Source of the DNA: a virus
Virus record (IMG/VR): IMGVR_UViG_3300010885_066418
Coordinates: 1-30,072 of that record
DNA: 30,072 bases
Direction: 5' to 3' (one strand)
This document shows positions 1 to 6,596 of the stretch, piece by piece. A program made the translations under genes and the position numbers. A model generated the notes under the pieces. It did no database searches. It was not told the origin of the DNA and worked only from the letters and a program-made list of their open reading frames with translations. Position 1 is the first letter of the stretch. Each line of letters opens with the position of its first letter.

Positions 1-2
1 CT

Positions 3-515
3 GCCGAAGCGGATGATATTATTGCAACTCTTGTTGAAAGTTATGGACAATTTAACTCAGAAGATATTCTTATTCTTTCTGGTGATAAAGACTTCATTCA
101 ACTCCATGTACATTCTCATGTTAAACAATATGATCCTGTTCGTAAAAAGTGGATTACAAATGATAACCCAAAGCGTTATCTTGAAGAGCATGTTCTAAAG
201 GGAGACTCTGGAGATGGAATACCTAATGTACTCTCTCCTGATAATTGTCTTGTTATCGGCGAACGACAGAAACCGTTAACAGCAAAGAAAATTGCTAATT
301 TACTTTTACAAAATGAAAAGTTTACTGATGCTGTAATTGAACGTAATTATTCGAGAAATAAACAATTGATTGATCTAAGTATGATACCAGCGGAAATTAA
401 AAATGCAATCATTGGTTCATATGAATCACAAGTAAATAAAACTAAAGAGAAATTGTTTAATTATTTTATAGATAATAGATTAAAAAATCTTATGGAACAT
501 ATCGGAGAATTTTAA
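3..515 (+). CDS. rnh: T4 RNase H-like 5'-3' exonuclease, 3' part
   Basis: The reading frame is open from the left edge of the window (first full codon at base 3) to the TAA at 513-515, giving the last 170 residues. The fragment carries the FEN-1/T4 RNase H signature in order: AEADDIIATL near its start, ILSGDKDFIQL about 25 residues later, VKQYDPVRKKW, then LKGDSGDGIPNV, and a short C-terminal tail ending in GEF like the NEF of T4 RNase H. The Asp residues in the first, second and fourth blocks are the family's metal ligands. In T4 this enzyme removes RNA primers and adjacent DNA from Okazaki fragments, in cooperation with gp32, which is encoded 7.5 kb downstream here. The N-terminal half lies outside the window. 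The stop overlaps the next start (TAATG). Confidence 0.93.
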   Translation, partial: AEADDIIATLVESYGQFNSEDILILSGDKDFIQLHVHSHVKQYDPVRKKWITNDNPKRYLEEHVLKGDSGDGIPNVLSPDNCLVIGERQKPLTAKKIANLLLQNEKFTDAVIERNYSRNKQLIDLSMIPAEIKNAIIGSYESQVNKTKEKLFNYFIDNRLKNLMEHIGEF

Positions 516-952
516 TGGGGATGAGGATAGGAGTTGCTGAATTTCTCGAGAAAGTCAGTAAACTAAAAAAGAAAGAAGAAAAGATAGCAGCTTTACAACA
601 CAATAATTCTTTTGTTATAAGGTCTATTTTGCAGGGCGTTTTTGATCCGAGAATTAAGTGGTCATTACCAGAAGGGATTCCACCGTACAAACCTTCAGAA
701 CTTCAAGATCAAGAAAATGTTTTAATTCGTGAATGTCGCCGTCTAGTGCATTTCATTGAAGGTGGCAACCCAGGATTAAAACAACTTAGAAGAGAAACTC
801 TTTTTGTTGAGATGCTCGAGGCAGTTGCGCCAGAAGACGCTAAACTTCTTTGTTCAATTAAAGACAAAAAGTTACCATACAAAGGTATCACCGCAGATAT
901 TGTAAAAGAGGCATTTCCAGGATTACTACCAGATGAGCAAATCAAATCTTAA
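515..952 (+). CDS. conserved T4-like phage protein, DUF6433-like
   Basis: This 145-residue protein starts at an ATG overlapping the RNase H stop by one base, which suggests translational coupling. The sequence has a Lys-rich N-terminal helix (MRIGVAEFLEKVSKLKKKEE), a central block (ILQGVFDPRIKWSLPEG, PPYKP) and a C-terminal block (LLCSIKDKKLPYKGITADIV, EAFPGLLP). This order matches a small family found beside RNase H-type and PhoH genes in marine T4-like phages, which I remember as DUF6433; no function is known for it. No catalytic motif, signal peptide or membrane segment is visible. The family name is from memory and needs a profile search; that it is a real gene is well supported by position and composition. 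Confidence 0.8.
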   Translation: MGMRIGVAEFLEKVSKLKKKEEKIAALQHNNSFVIRSILQGVFDPRIKWSLPEGIPPYKPSELQDQENVLIRECRRLVHFIEGGNPGLKQLRRETLFVEMLEAVAPEDAKLLCSIKDKKLPYKGITADIVKEAFPGLLPDEQIKS

Positions 953-1157
953 AAAGTTTCGTAAAAACGAATATTCATATGATGATGTTGAAGTGTATGA
1001 TAATCGTAGCACTTATCTAGAACGTAAAAATAAGCGTCGAACCGATAGAGCTTTACGCACTATGGATATTTCTGCTCTTGTTGCAGAAGATGGTGTTGAT
1101 CCAGAGGATATTGAAGATGAAATTTGGGCTGATGAAGTTATTAAAGGTGGCGAATAA
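933..1157 (+). CDS. small charged conserved hypothetical protein
   Basis: A 74-residue protein whose ATG lies 20 bases inside the end of the previous gene and whose stop overlaps the next start (TAATG). The N-terminal half is basic and Tyr/Asp-rich (KKFRKNEYSYDDVEVYD, then RKNKRRTDRALRT). The C-terminal half is strongly acidic (AEDGVDPEDIEDEIWADEV). The split charge looks like a small partner or adaptor protein, but this is only an inference from composition. Similar small KFRKN-type proteins occur at this position in other marine T4-like phages as far as I recall. No function assigned. Confidence 0.75.
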   Translation: MSKSNLKKFRKNEYSYDDVEVYDNRSTYLERKNKRRTDRALRTMDISALVAEDGVDPEDIEDEIWADEVIKGGE

Positions 1158-1399
1158 TGCCAACGTATAAATTCCTAAATACTGATACTGGTAAAGAGTT
1201 CGAGGAATTCATGAGTATCTCAGCTCTTGACTTGTATTTAAAAGAAAACCCTAATATCACTCAACTCGTTAATGGCGCTCCAATGATTTCTTCAGGTAGA
1301 GGTATGGGTAAACCAGATAATGGTTTTCGTGATCTATTAAAAGATATGAAGAAAAAACACAACAAGGGTATAACACGAAGCACCATTAACACTTTTTGA
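1157..1399 (+). CDS. FmdB-like small protein lacking the zinc ribbon cysteines
   Basis: An 80-residue protein starting at the TAATG overlap with the upstream gene. It opens with MPTYKFLNTDTGKEFEEFMS, which closely follows the start of FmdB/CxxC-CxxC regulators (MPxYxYxCxxCGxxFExxxS). The cysteines of the zinc ribbon are replaced (N and T in the first pair), and no later Cys pair is present. The C-terminal part (GFRDLLKDMKKKHNKG) resembles the phage branch of the family. FmdB proteins are small putative regulators; this version cannot bind zinc in the usual way, so its role is unknown. The next gene starts 12 bases downstream. Confidence 0.7.
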   Translation: MPTYKFLNTDTGKEFEEFMSISALDLYLKENPNITQLVNGAPMISSGRGMGKPDNGFRDLLKDMKKKHNKGITRSTINTF

Positions 1400-1411
1400 A
1401 AAGTGGATTTA

Positions 1412-2158
1412 ATGACAACAAAAAGAATGACAAGAAAACAGCGCAGAGTTCAACAGTATCAACAACCAACCCATGGTGAAGAAAATCTTTTAAGATTAAA
1501 TTTTCAATTACGAGCAATAGAACCACTAACTGAAAACCAAAGATTGACTTTCGAAAAATATCATGATGGAAAAAACCTACTCCTCCACGGCATTGCAGGC
1601 ACTGGAAAAAGCTTCCTATCCATATACCTCGCTATTCAATCCGTATTATCAGATGCAGGTAGATACAAAAAACTTGTCATCGTTAGATCTGCCGTCCCAA
1701 CAAGAGATATGGGATTCCTTCCAGGAAGCAATGCAGAAAAATCAAAAGTCTATGAAGCCCCCTATCAAGCAATTTTCACAGAGCTCTTTAACAGAGGAGA
1801 TGCATATCAATACCTCAAACAAAAAGGACTGGTGGAGTTTATCAGTACTAGCTTCATACGTGGCATTACTCTCAATGATTGTATTATTGTTGTTGATGAA
1901 ATAGCCAATATGACTCTACATGAACTTGATTCAGTTATCACTCGTGTGGGTAAAAATTGTAGGATTATATTCTGTGGTGACTTCAGACAGTCTGACTTTA
2001 CTCGTGATCATGAAAAAAATGGTTTAATTGATTTTATGAAAATTCTCAATAGAATGAAATCATTTGAATATATCGACTTTACTGAGCACGATATTGTTCG
2101 CTCGGCAATGGTGAAGGAATATATTATTGCAAAAGACAGACTCAAAATCGTCGCGTAA
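1412..2158 (+). CDS. phoH: PhoH-like P-loop ATPase
   Basis: A 248-residue protein. I prefer the ATG at 1412 to the in-frame GTG at 1403, because an AAGTGG purine stretch sits at a suitable distance before the ATG. The Walker A motif GIAGTGKS lies at about residues 60-67 and the Walker B motif IIVVDEIAN at about 158-166. These are followed by the PhoH-type RIIFCGDFRQSD block, in which the Asp-Phe-Arg-Gln segment is a sensor-like motif. The middle contains RSAVPTRDMGFLPG and the aromatic-rich PYQAIF region typical of PhoH. PhoH-like proteins are widespread in marine phages; an ATPase/RNA helicase role linked to stress is suggested but not settled. The 3' end overlaps the downstream nuclease gene by 32 bases. 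Confidence 0.93.
   Translation: MTTKRMTRKQRRVQQYQQPTHGEENLLRLNFQLRAIEPLTENQRLTFEKYHDGKNLLLHGIAGTGKSFLSIYLAIQSVLSDAGRYKKLVIVRSAVPTRDMGFLPGSNAEKSKVYEAPYQAIFTELFNRGDAYQYLKQKGLVEFISTSFIRGITLNDCIIVVDEIANMTLHELDSVITRVGKNCRIIFCGDFRQSDFTRDHEKNGLIDFMKILNRMKSFEYIDFTEHDIVRSAMVKEYIIAKDRLKIVA
2112..2118 (+). promoter_or_regulatory. ribosome binding site for the nuclease gene
   Basis: A GTGAAGGA-type purine stretch inside the 3' end of phoH sits about 8-9 bases before TTG 2127. It supports the unusual TTG start of the downstream nuclease, since no ATG with a ribosome binding site is available near the N-terminus. Confidence 0.5.
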
Positions 2159-2801
2159 ATTTTTCAATCATAAATTTTTTGAGTTTGAAGAATTACCGAG
2201 AGTTGTTATAGAAGGCAAGCGATACTATCAATTACCAGATGGTTCGCTTGCCAAATCTGTTACAACTGCTATCAGCGACGCATCAGATAAAACTGCATTG
2301 TATGAATGGCGTGCTAAGGTTGGTGAAGCTGAAGCGAATAAAATTTCAACTCAAGCAGCCAATCGCGGAACAGCGCTACATTCGATTTGCGAGCATTATC
2401 TTCTAAATGAAGAAAAAATGCTACCGAATACAATGCCAGTGAATGTGTTTACATTTAAACAAATTCGTCCATACATTGATGGTTGCCTAGATAATATCTA
2501 TGGAATTGAAGCTCGATTGTTTTCTTATAAATTGAAAGCAGCTGGTACTGCTGATTGTATTGCTGAATGGAATGGTATTCCTTCAATCATTGACTTCAAA
2601 ACATCTCGTAAAGAAAAGAAAGAAGAATGGATTGAGAACTATTTCCTTCAAGCAACAACTTATGCATTGATGTTCGAAGAACGAACTGGTATTGAGGTTC
2701 CTCAAATTGTTATTCTTATCGCCGTTGACGACCAAGAGCCACAAGTATTCGTAAAATCTAAGGATACTTTCGTAAAAAAGGTATTACAAATATTCGGTTG
2801 A
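2127..2801 (+). CDS. PD-(D/E)XK exonuclease, RecB/Cas4-like
   Basis: A 224-residue protein starting at TTG 2127 inside the end of phoH. The nuclease core is visible in order: RGTALHSICE at about 80-89, GTADCIAEW at 140-148 (first catalytic Asp at 143), IIDFKTSR at 154-161 (D156, K158), and QATTYAL at 175-181, the Q-xxx-Y motif shared by RecB, AddB and Cas4 nucleases. T4-like marine phages often carry such a single-domain exonuclease near phoH. It probably acts in recombination, end resection or host DNA breakdown. There are no four cysteines as in Cas4, so no Fe-S cluster is expected. The protein ends about 20 bases before a strong promoter. Confidence 0.85.
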   Translation: MQKTDSKSSRKFFNHKFFEFEELPRVVIEGKRYYQLPDGSLAKSVTTAISDASDKTALYEWRAKVGEAEANKISTQAANRGTALHSICEHYLLNEEKMLPNTMPVNVFTFKQIRPYIDGCLDNIYGIEARLFSYKLKAAGTADCIAEWNGIPSIIDFKTSRKEKKEEWIENYFLQATTYALMFEERTGIEVPQIVILIAVDDQEPQVFVKSKDTFVKKVLQIFG

Positions 2802-2826
2802 CTTTTTATTAGGCTTCGCGTATAAT
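2798..2826 (+). promoter_or_regulatory. sigma70-like promoter before the SWIM ORF
   Basis: TTGACT at 2798-2803 and a perfect TATAAT at 2821-2826 are separated by 17 bases. The predicted start of transcription (about 2832-2834) falls on the first ATG of an ATGATGATG run, so the SWIM ORF mRNA may be leaderless. Confidence 0.8.
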
Positions 2827-2832
2827 GGTAAT

Positions 2833-3843
2833 ATGATGATGAATATAGGTGAAAAAGTTACTATTCGGGCGAAAAATCCACTTTGGAAACAACGGTCTAG
2901 CTACGCTTTTTTAGTAGAAGAATACGTTTCCTATAGTGGAACGATCGTTCCTAATCCTAGGTGGGTTCCCGAGGGTGATATTTGCCTTTCTACGGGTAAT
3001 CCTAGCTTCCCGTTTCGGGTAATCGAGAGAGCCTCCCTAGACGGTCTCGAGGGCGCTCCAGAGGCTCCCGAGAAGCCCGAGAGCTCGGTTTACGCTATCG
3101 AGGGCGATAAGGGAAGCTATACTGTAACGAATACCCGAGGGATTTGGAGCTGTAGCTGTACTGGGTTCGGCTACCGCCGAAACTGCTCCCACGTGGTTAC
3201 GGCTAAGTCATTGTATTCGAAGGGTATTTTTTCAGGTGTAGCTAAGTCACTGAAAAATAAGCAAGAAAAAAAATTGAAAAAAGATGAAGAAAAGTGTTGT
3301 TTTGAATCCAAAAGAGCGGTACAATCTAATAGTAGGATGATGAAACGGGAATATTCCCCTAAAAATAAAGAGGTTATTATGGTTAAGGTTACTAAAACAG
3401 CCAAGGTTATTGAAATCATGACTAAGAATTCCTCGCGCCCGATGGCTGAGGTTTCTCGAATTATTGAAACTCAACTTCCTTGTAAGGAAGGTTACGGTAA
3501 GGTTTGGTACCGTTGGGCTGTGAGGGAGGGCGTTGCTCCTGGCGTCCTTGAAACAACAGTTAAGGTCAAGGTTGCTAAGACCAAAGAAGTTAAGAAAGTC
3601 ATCGAAAAGTCCGCTGATGAAATTGCTAAAATCAAGGAAGCCAATCTCGCTCGCCTTCGTGAAGTTTCTGAAAAAACACGCAAAGTTGTTCGTCGTGATT
3701 ATGGTGATCGTGTTGCGAAGCGTGATACTTCTGAAGGCGTCGCTGACTTTAATCCACAACTTGCTCGTGAAGAAGTCGACTCAATCCTGCGTGATGAGCG
3801 GCTGATTGAAGTTTGCCCAAAGTTTATTCGTGAAGACGCATAA
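2833..3843 (+). CDS. SWIM zinc-finger ORF, fused in frame to a second domain
   Basis: A 336-residue open frame starting at ATGATGATG. Residues 107-120 form a SWIM zinc finger (C107, C109, C118, H120; CxCx8CxH), a fold that binds DNA or proteins. A basic Lys/Glu stretch follows (about 130-155), then a poorly structured linker, then from about residue 183 a distinct domain starting MVKVTKTAKVIEIM. The first 130 codons are rich in G+C (GAG, CCC, CTC, CGG choices) unlike the AT-rich neighbours, suggesting recent acquisition. An internal promoter, palindrome, ribosome binding site and ATG (3297-3381) precede the second domain, so this may be two genes whose frames became joined. No family beyond SWIM is recognised. 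The start would be nearly leaderless. Confidence 0.7.
   Translation: MMMNIGEKVTIRAKNPLWKQRSSYAFLVEEYVSYSGTIVPNPRWVPEGDICLSTGNPSFPFRVIERASLDGLEGAPEAPEKPESSVYAIEGDKGSYTVTNTRGIWSCSCTGFGYRRNCSHVVTAKSLYSKGIFSGVAKSLKNKQEKKLKKDEEKCCFESKRAVQSNSRMMKREYSPKNKEVIMVKVTKTAKVIEIMTKNSSRPMAEVSRIIETQLPCKEGYGKVWYRWAVREGVAPGVLETTVKVKVAKTKEVKKVIEKSADEIAKIKEANLARLREVSEKTRKVVRRDYGDRVAKRDTSEGVADFNPQLAREEVDSILRDERLIEVCPKFIREDA
3297..3325 (+). promoter_or_regulatory. candidate internal promoter inside the SWIM ORF
   Basis: TTGTTT at 3297-3302 and TACAAT at 3320-3325 are 17 bases apart. As after the promoters at 2798 and 3849, ATGATG follows shortly downstream (3337). It would drive the nested gene starting at 3379. 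The -35 is weak, so this is a moderate candidate. Confidence 0.5.
3347..3358. repeat. 12-bp perfect palindrome in the nested gene's leader
   Basis: GGGAATATTCCC is a perfect inverted repeat lying between the candidate internal promoter and the ribosome binding site at 3367-3373. Its position suits an operator or a small leader hairpin; this is an inference from placement only. Confidence 0.45.
3379..3843 (+). CDS. probable nested gene: conserved basic phage protein
   Basis: An in-frame ATG at 3379 has an AAAGAGG ribosome binding site (3367-3373) five bases upstream, which is better than the start of the enclosing ORF. The 154-residue product begins MVKVTKTAKVIEIM, continues with SRPMAEVSRIIE and YGKVWYRWAVREGVAPGVL (a compact helical domain that could be a winged-helix-like fold), then a long Lys/Arg/Glu-rich helix (about 55-110) and an acidic C-terminus. 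This looks like a complete small phage protein of unknown function. I think it is independently expressed, whether or not the longer SWIM fusion is also made. Confidence 0.6.
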   Translation: MVKVTKTAKVIEIMTKNSSRPMAEVSRIIETQLPCKEGYGKVWYRWAVREGVAPGVLETTVKVKVAKTKEVKKVIEKSADEIAKIKEANLARLREVSEKTRKVVRRDYGDRVAKRDTSEGVADFNPQLAREEVDSILRDERLIEVCPKFIREDA

Positions 3844-3848
3844 ACTGG

Positions 3849-3877
3849 TTGACTTTTATCAAAAACAAACGTATAAT
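3849..3877 (+). promoter_or_regulatory. sigma70-like promoter before the DUF932 gene
   Basis: TTGACT at 3849-3854 and TATAAT at 3872-3877 are exactly 17 bases apart. ATGATG follows at 3883-3888, near the expected transcription start. The promoter closely copies the one at 2798-2826. Confidence 0.82.
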
Positions 3878-3912
3878 ATATTATGATGGTTCGAAAGTGA
3901 AGGATAACTAAA

Positions 3913-4872
3913 ATGGCACATATGATTGAGTCGGTGAATGGTAAAGCTCAGATGGCTTACGCTGGTGATACTCCATGGCATGGTCTTGGTACGAAAGTTC
4001 CTGCTGACCTGACACCTCAGCAGATGCTGGAAGTTGCTGGTCTTGATTGGACGGTAGAAAAGGTTCCTGCCTATGCTAAGGTTGGTGGCAAGAATGTTGC
4101 TATCGGTCAGTCGGCTCTTGTTCGTTCTTTTGACGACAAGATTCTCGATGTTGTTTCTGATGACTGGAACCCTGTTCAGAACGAGACTGCATTTGAATTC
4201 TTCAACGAATTTGTTGCTGCTGGTGACATGGAAATGAATACTGCTGGTTCGCTACGCGATGGTCAAATTGTTTGGGGATTGGCAAAGGTTAAGGAATCAT
4301 TTGAGCTCTTTAAGGGTGATCAAATTGATTCTTATCTTTTATTCTCCAACTTCCATAAGTATGGGTTCTCAACTGACGTAAGGTTCACACCGATCCGTGT
4401 CGTGTGTAATAACACTCTTACGCTTTCACTAAGTTCTTCTGTTGAACGTATGGCTAAGATTTCCCATCGTCAGGTATTCAATCCCGATAATGTAAAGGGC
4501 ATGCTTGGTCTCGCGAAGGATAAGCTTTCACAGTATAAGGAAATGGCTTACTTCCTTGGTTCTAAGAAGGCTAAGAATGAAGATATCGTCGAGTACTTTA
4601 CTCGCGTGTTCCCTGTTACTGGTTCAAACGAAAAGAAGAAGAAGGAAGTTTCCAAGAATGCTCAGATTGCTCTGGACATTATGGACAATCAACCTGGAGC
4701 TGATTTTGCCAAGGGAACTTGGTGGCAACCATTCAACGCTGTAACATATCTTACCGACCATCTTGCTGGTCGTTCCGCTGATACACGTTTGACTTCTGCT
4801 TGGTACGGCTATCATAAAGGTGTTAAGACCAAAGCACTCGAGCTCGCAATCGAAATGGCGGAGGCTTCGTAA
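3913..4872 (+). CDS. DUF932 / TIGR03299 phage-plasmid-like protein
   Basis: A 319-residue protein with a GAAGGA ribosome binding site (about 3900-3905) and ATG at 3913. It matches the DUF932/TIGR03299 family from end to end: MIESVNGKAQMAYAG and TPWHGLGTKV at the N-terminus, VVSDDWNPVQNETAFEFF near residue 80, the SYLLFSNFHKYGFSTDVRFTPIRVVCNNTL block at about 140-170, and a C-terminal WWQPFNAVTYLTDHLAGR segment. The family is common in phages and plasmids and its biochemical function is not established. The gene has its own strong sigma70-like promoter, which suggests early expression, and its 3' end overlaps the next start by one base (TAATGG). Confidence 0.88.
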   Translation: MAHMIESVNGKAQMAYAGDTPWHGLGTKVPADLTPQQMLEVAGLDWTVEKVPAYAKVGGKNVAIGQSALVRSFDDKILDVVSDDWNPVQNETAFEFFNEFVAAGDMEMNTAGSLRDGQIVWGLAKVKESFELFKGDQIDSYLLFSNFHKYGFSTDVRFTPIRVVCNNTLTLSLSSSVERMAKISHRQVFNPDNVKGMLGLAKDKLSQYKEMAYFLGSKKAKNEDIVEYFTRVFPVTGSNEKKKKEVSKNAQIALDIMDNQPGADFAKGTWWQPFNAVTYLTDHLAGRSADTRLTSAWYGYHKGVKTKALELAIEMAEAS

Positions 4873-6014
4873 TGGCTCGTCGCGCACCATTAATATCTAA
4901 GAAGGCAAAAAAGACTCGCGTAACTCGTAGTGAATCATACATTTTCAATCTAAAGTATTTGGGCGACGAACCAGTTTTTACCAAGCCTGTGACTCAGGTA
5001 GAATATGCAAATGCTCTTAGTTGGTATAACTATATGTGCAGTACAAATGATGCTCGTGAATATATCGAAACATATTTAAGAAACACCAACCGATTGGCAG
5101 AAGCCAAGAAGTTAAAGCATGTTTCCGATACATGGATCGTAACAACTGCTGCTTGGGCATGTCGTCTAATCAACAAAGGTTATGAGTTACCAGAAAATGC
5201 ACGACCATTTGTTGAAAACAAGATTACTGAAATGCTTTCTCGTGCAACGAAGGAAGAACCAAAGTCAGAAGAAACCCCAACACAAGTTGTATCAATCCAA
5301 GAGCGTATGCGTGAGCGCCAGAGCGAGATCATTGGTGAAATCGAAGGCATGATCGATGATACAGATTGTGGCACAAAGGATAGCTTCAATCTATATGATT
5401 GGCTGAAGGCTAATCAGATACCTGCAGCTTATTGTTCTTCTATAGTAGCCAAGTATTCTAAATGGCTGGCTGAGTTAATCGAAGCATTGGAAGGTAAAGA
5501 CGAACAGCTCAAGGAAGCTTATTCATACCTGACCAAAAAACAATTGAGGGATCGTGTTGAGTTTTTCAACAAGTTGATTCAAGACGCCGAACGATACAGC
5601 AATGTAACCAAGAAAACTCGTGCACCACGTAAGCCTCGCACTGTTTCTGTTGAAAAGAAACTAAAGAATTTGAAGTTTCAGAAAGAAAGTAAAGAGTATA
5701 AAATTGCTTCTATTAATCCAGAAAAGGTTATTGGTTGTCAAGAATTATGGACTTTCAACACTAAGTATAAGGTAGTATCAGTTTTCCGTGCTATCGATCG
5801 TGGTGGCTTACAAATCAAGGGAACATCGATTATTGGTTATGATGAAAACAATTCTTTCAGTAAAGGTTGTGGACGTAAACCAGAAATAGTGCTTGACAAA
5901 TTGCAGAATGGCGGTAAAATAGTATTAAAGAAGTTGATGGAAGAATTGAAAACTGATAAAGCTCTACAATATCGTCTCAATGAAAATACTATCCTTATGA
6001 AGGCGACATCATGA
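4872..6014 (+). CDS. unrecognised 380-residue conserved phage protein
   Basis: The ATG at 4872 overlaps the DUF932 stop, implying coupled translation. The protein starts with a basic segment (MARRAPLISKKAKKTRVTR), then a Tyr-rich region (ALSWYNYMCSTNDAREYIETYL) and a helical stretch to about residue 125. A charged linker follows (EEPKSEETPTQ), then long amphipathic helices (QERMRERQSEIIGEIEGMIDD, and about 200-245), a basic RAPRKPR hinge near 250, and a beta-rich C-terminal domain (WTFNTKYKVVSVFRAIDRGGLQIKG, CGRKPEIVL). No catalytic motif or family is recognised; proteins of similar size sit next to DUF932 genes in marine T4-like phages as far as I recall. A promoter for the next genes lies inside its 3' end. 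Confidence 0.8.
   Translation: MARRAPLISKKAKKTRVTRSESYIFNLKYLGDEPVFTKPVTQVEYANALSWYNYMCSTNDAREYIETYLRNTNRLAEAKKLKHVSDTWIVTTAAWACRLINKGYELPENARPFVENKITEMLSRATKEEPKSEETPTQVVSIQERMRERQSEIIGEIEGMIDDTDCGTKDSFNLYDWLKANQIPAAYCSSIVAKYSKWLAELIEALEGKDEQLKEAYSYLTKKQLRDRVEFFNKLIQDAERYSNVTKKTRAPRKPRTVSVEKKLKNLKFQKESKEYKIASINPEKVIGCQELWTFNTKYKVVSVFRAIDRGGLQIKGTSIIGYDENNSFSKGCGRKPEIVLDKLQNGGKIVLKKLMEELKTDKALQYRLNENTILMKATS
5893..5920 (+). promoter_or_regulatory. sigma70-like promoter inside the 3' end of the 380-aa gene
   Basis: A perfect TTGACA (5893-5898) is followed after 16 bases by TAAAAT (5915-5920). It would start transcription near 5927 and serve the small gene at 6011, the tRNA and probably the following genes. 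Confidence 0.55.
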
Positions 6015-6286
6015 CTAATAAATCTATTCTAATGGTCGATCCACCTTTTGGTTGGAAGTATGGGTTTCCCAAACCACTTCCAAATCCAAAACCAGAAAAT
6101 ATGGTAGCTTGGTTAGTTGAAAATGGATATCCACAAGAAGAAATCGATTCCTATGGTGATTATTTCTATTGCCGCTATTTTGGTCACGAAAATCTTTTAG
6201 ATTTAAAAGAAAAATGCCCAGCTGGTAATTGGCGGGATAAATGTGACGATTGGGAATGTGTCGGTGGTTGCAGACACGAAAAATAA
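6011..6286 (+). CDS. small Cys-rich hypothetical protein
   Basis: A 91-residue protein starting at ATG 6011, overlapping the upstream stop by four bases (ATGA). The N-terminus contains a DPPFGW motif and a Pro-rich GFPKPLPNPKPEN segment. The C-terminus carries four cysteines and a histidine (KCPAGNWRDKCDDWECVGGCRH), a spacing that could hold a zinc ion. The DPPFGWKYGFP segment recalls the DPP[FYW] motif of amino-methyltransferases, but no SAM-binding motif accompanies it, so I do not assign that function. It lies just before the tRNA gene. Confidence 0.65.
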   Translation: MTNKSILMVDPPFGWKYGFPKPLPNPKPENMVAWLVENGYPQEEIDSYGDYFYCRYFGHENLLDLKEKCPAGNWRDKCDDWECVGGCRHEK

Positions 6287-6298
6287 TCTTAAAAATTT

Positions 6299-6375
6299 GG
6301 TCTCTTAGCTCAGCTGGATAGAGCAACGGATTTCTACTCCGTGAGTCGGGGGTTCGAATCCCTCAGAGATCGCCA
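6299..6375 (+). tRNA. tRNA-Arg (anticodon TCT)
   Basis: The 77-base sequence folds as a full cloverleaf. The acceptor stem GGTCTCT pairs with AGAGATC (one G-T pair), the D stem is GCTC/GAGC, the anticodon stem is ACGGA/TCCGT around loop TTTCTAC, the variable loop is GAGTC, and the T stem GGGGG/CCCTC encloses TTCGAAT. The discriminator is G and the CCA end is encoded. The anticodon TCT reads AGA, a codon used often in the phage's late genes and often rare in bacterial hosts. It probably supplements the host tRNA pool. Confidence 0.96.
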
Positions 6376-6389
6376 TTTCAGGAGTACAT

Positions 6390-6596
6390 ATGGAAACAAA
6401 TAAATTTCGCGATATTCCTTTGGGTGTAATGTTGATAGTTATAGCTCAGTTTTGTATCTATGGAGCTTTATACTTATCTAATTTTCCTAGTCCAGTGGAG
6501 TTTTTTGGTATTTTAATAAGCTTATATCTTATGGGTTTTTTTGTGGATCTTGGTATAAGATTAATTAGAGGATTTGAAATTGCTGAATCTGACTAA
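6390..6596 (+). CDS. small two-TM membrane protein
   Basis: A 68-residue protein with a clear ribosome binding site (CAGGAG, 6379-6384) before ATG 6390. Two hydrophobic helices are visible: about residues 11-30 (PLGVMLIVIAQFCIYGALYL) and 38-57 (EFFGILISLYLMGFFVDLGI), joined by a short SNFPSP turn. The charge pattern is consistent with an inner-membrane hairpin. No family is recognised. It sits between the tRNA and gp33, a place where T4-like phages carry lineage-specific small genes; its 3' end overlaps gene 33. Confidence 0.75.
   Translation: METNKFRDIPLGVMLIVIAQFCIYGALYLSNFPSPVEFFGILISLYLMGFFVDLGIRLIRGFEIAESD
6567..6572 (+). promoter_or_regulatory. ribosome binding site deciding the gp33 start
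   Basis: AGAGGA lies seven bases before TTG 6580 but only one base before TTG 6574, so the second TTG is the more likely start of gene 33. Confidence 0.6.

Noticed and set aside
1563-1904. 113-residue + strand ORF within phoH, with a C-terminal hydrophobic segment.
   Set aside because: It lies entirely inside the well-supported phoH in another frame, has no ribosome binding site, and the hydrophobic end is explained by codon shift of the Walker B region.
3247-3759. 170-residue - strand ORF opposite the SWIM/nested gene.
   Set aside because: Phe/Asn/Leu-rich shadow of a Lys/Glu-rich coding strand; no start signals and no antisense gene order that would support it.
6024-6326. 100-residue - strand ORF over the 6011 gene and tRNA.
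   Set aside because: It runs through the tRNA gene antisense and has no ribosome binding site.
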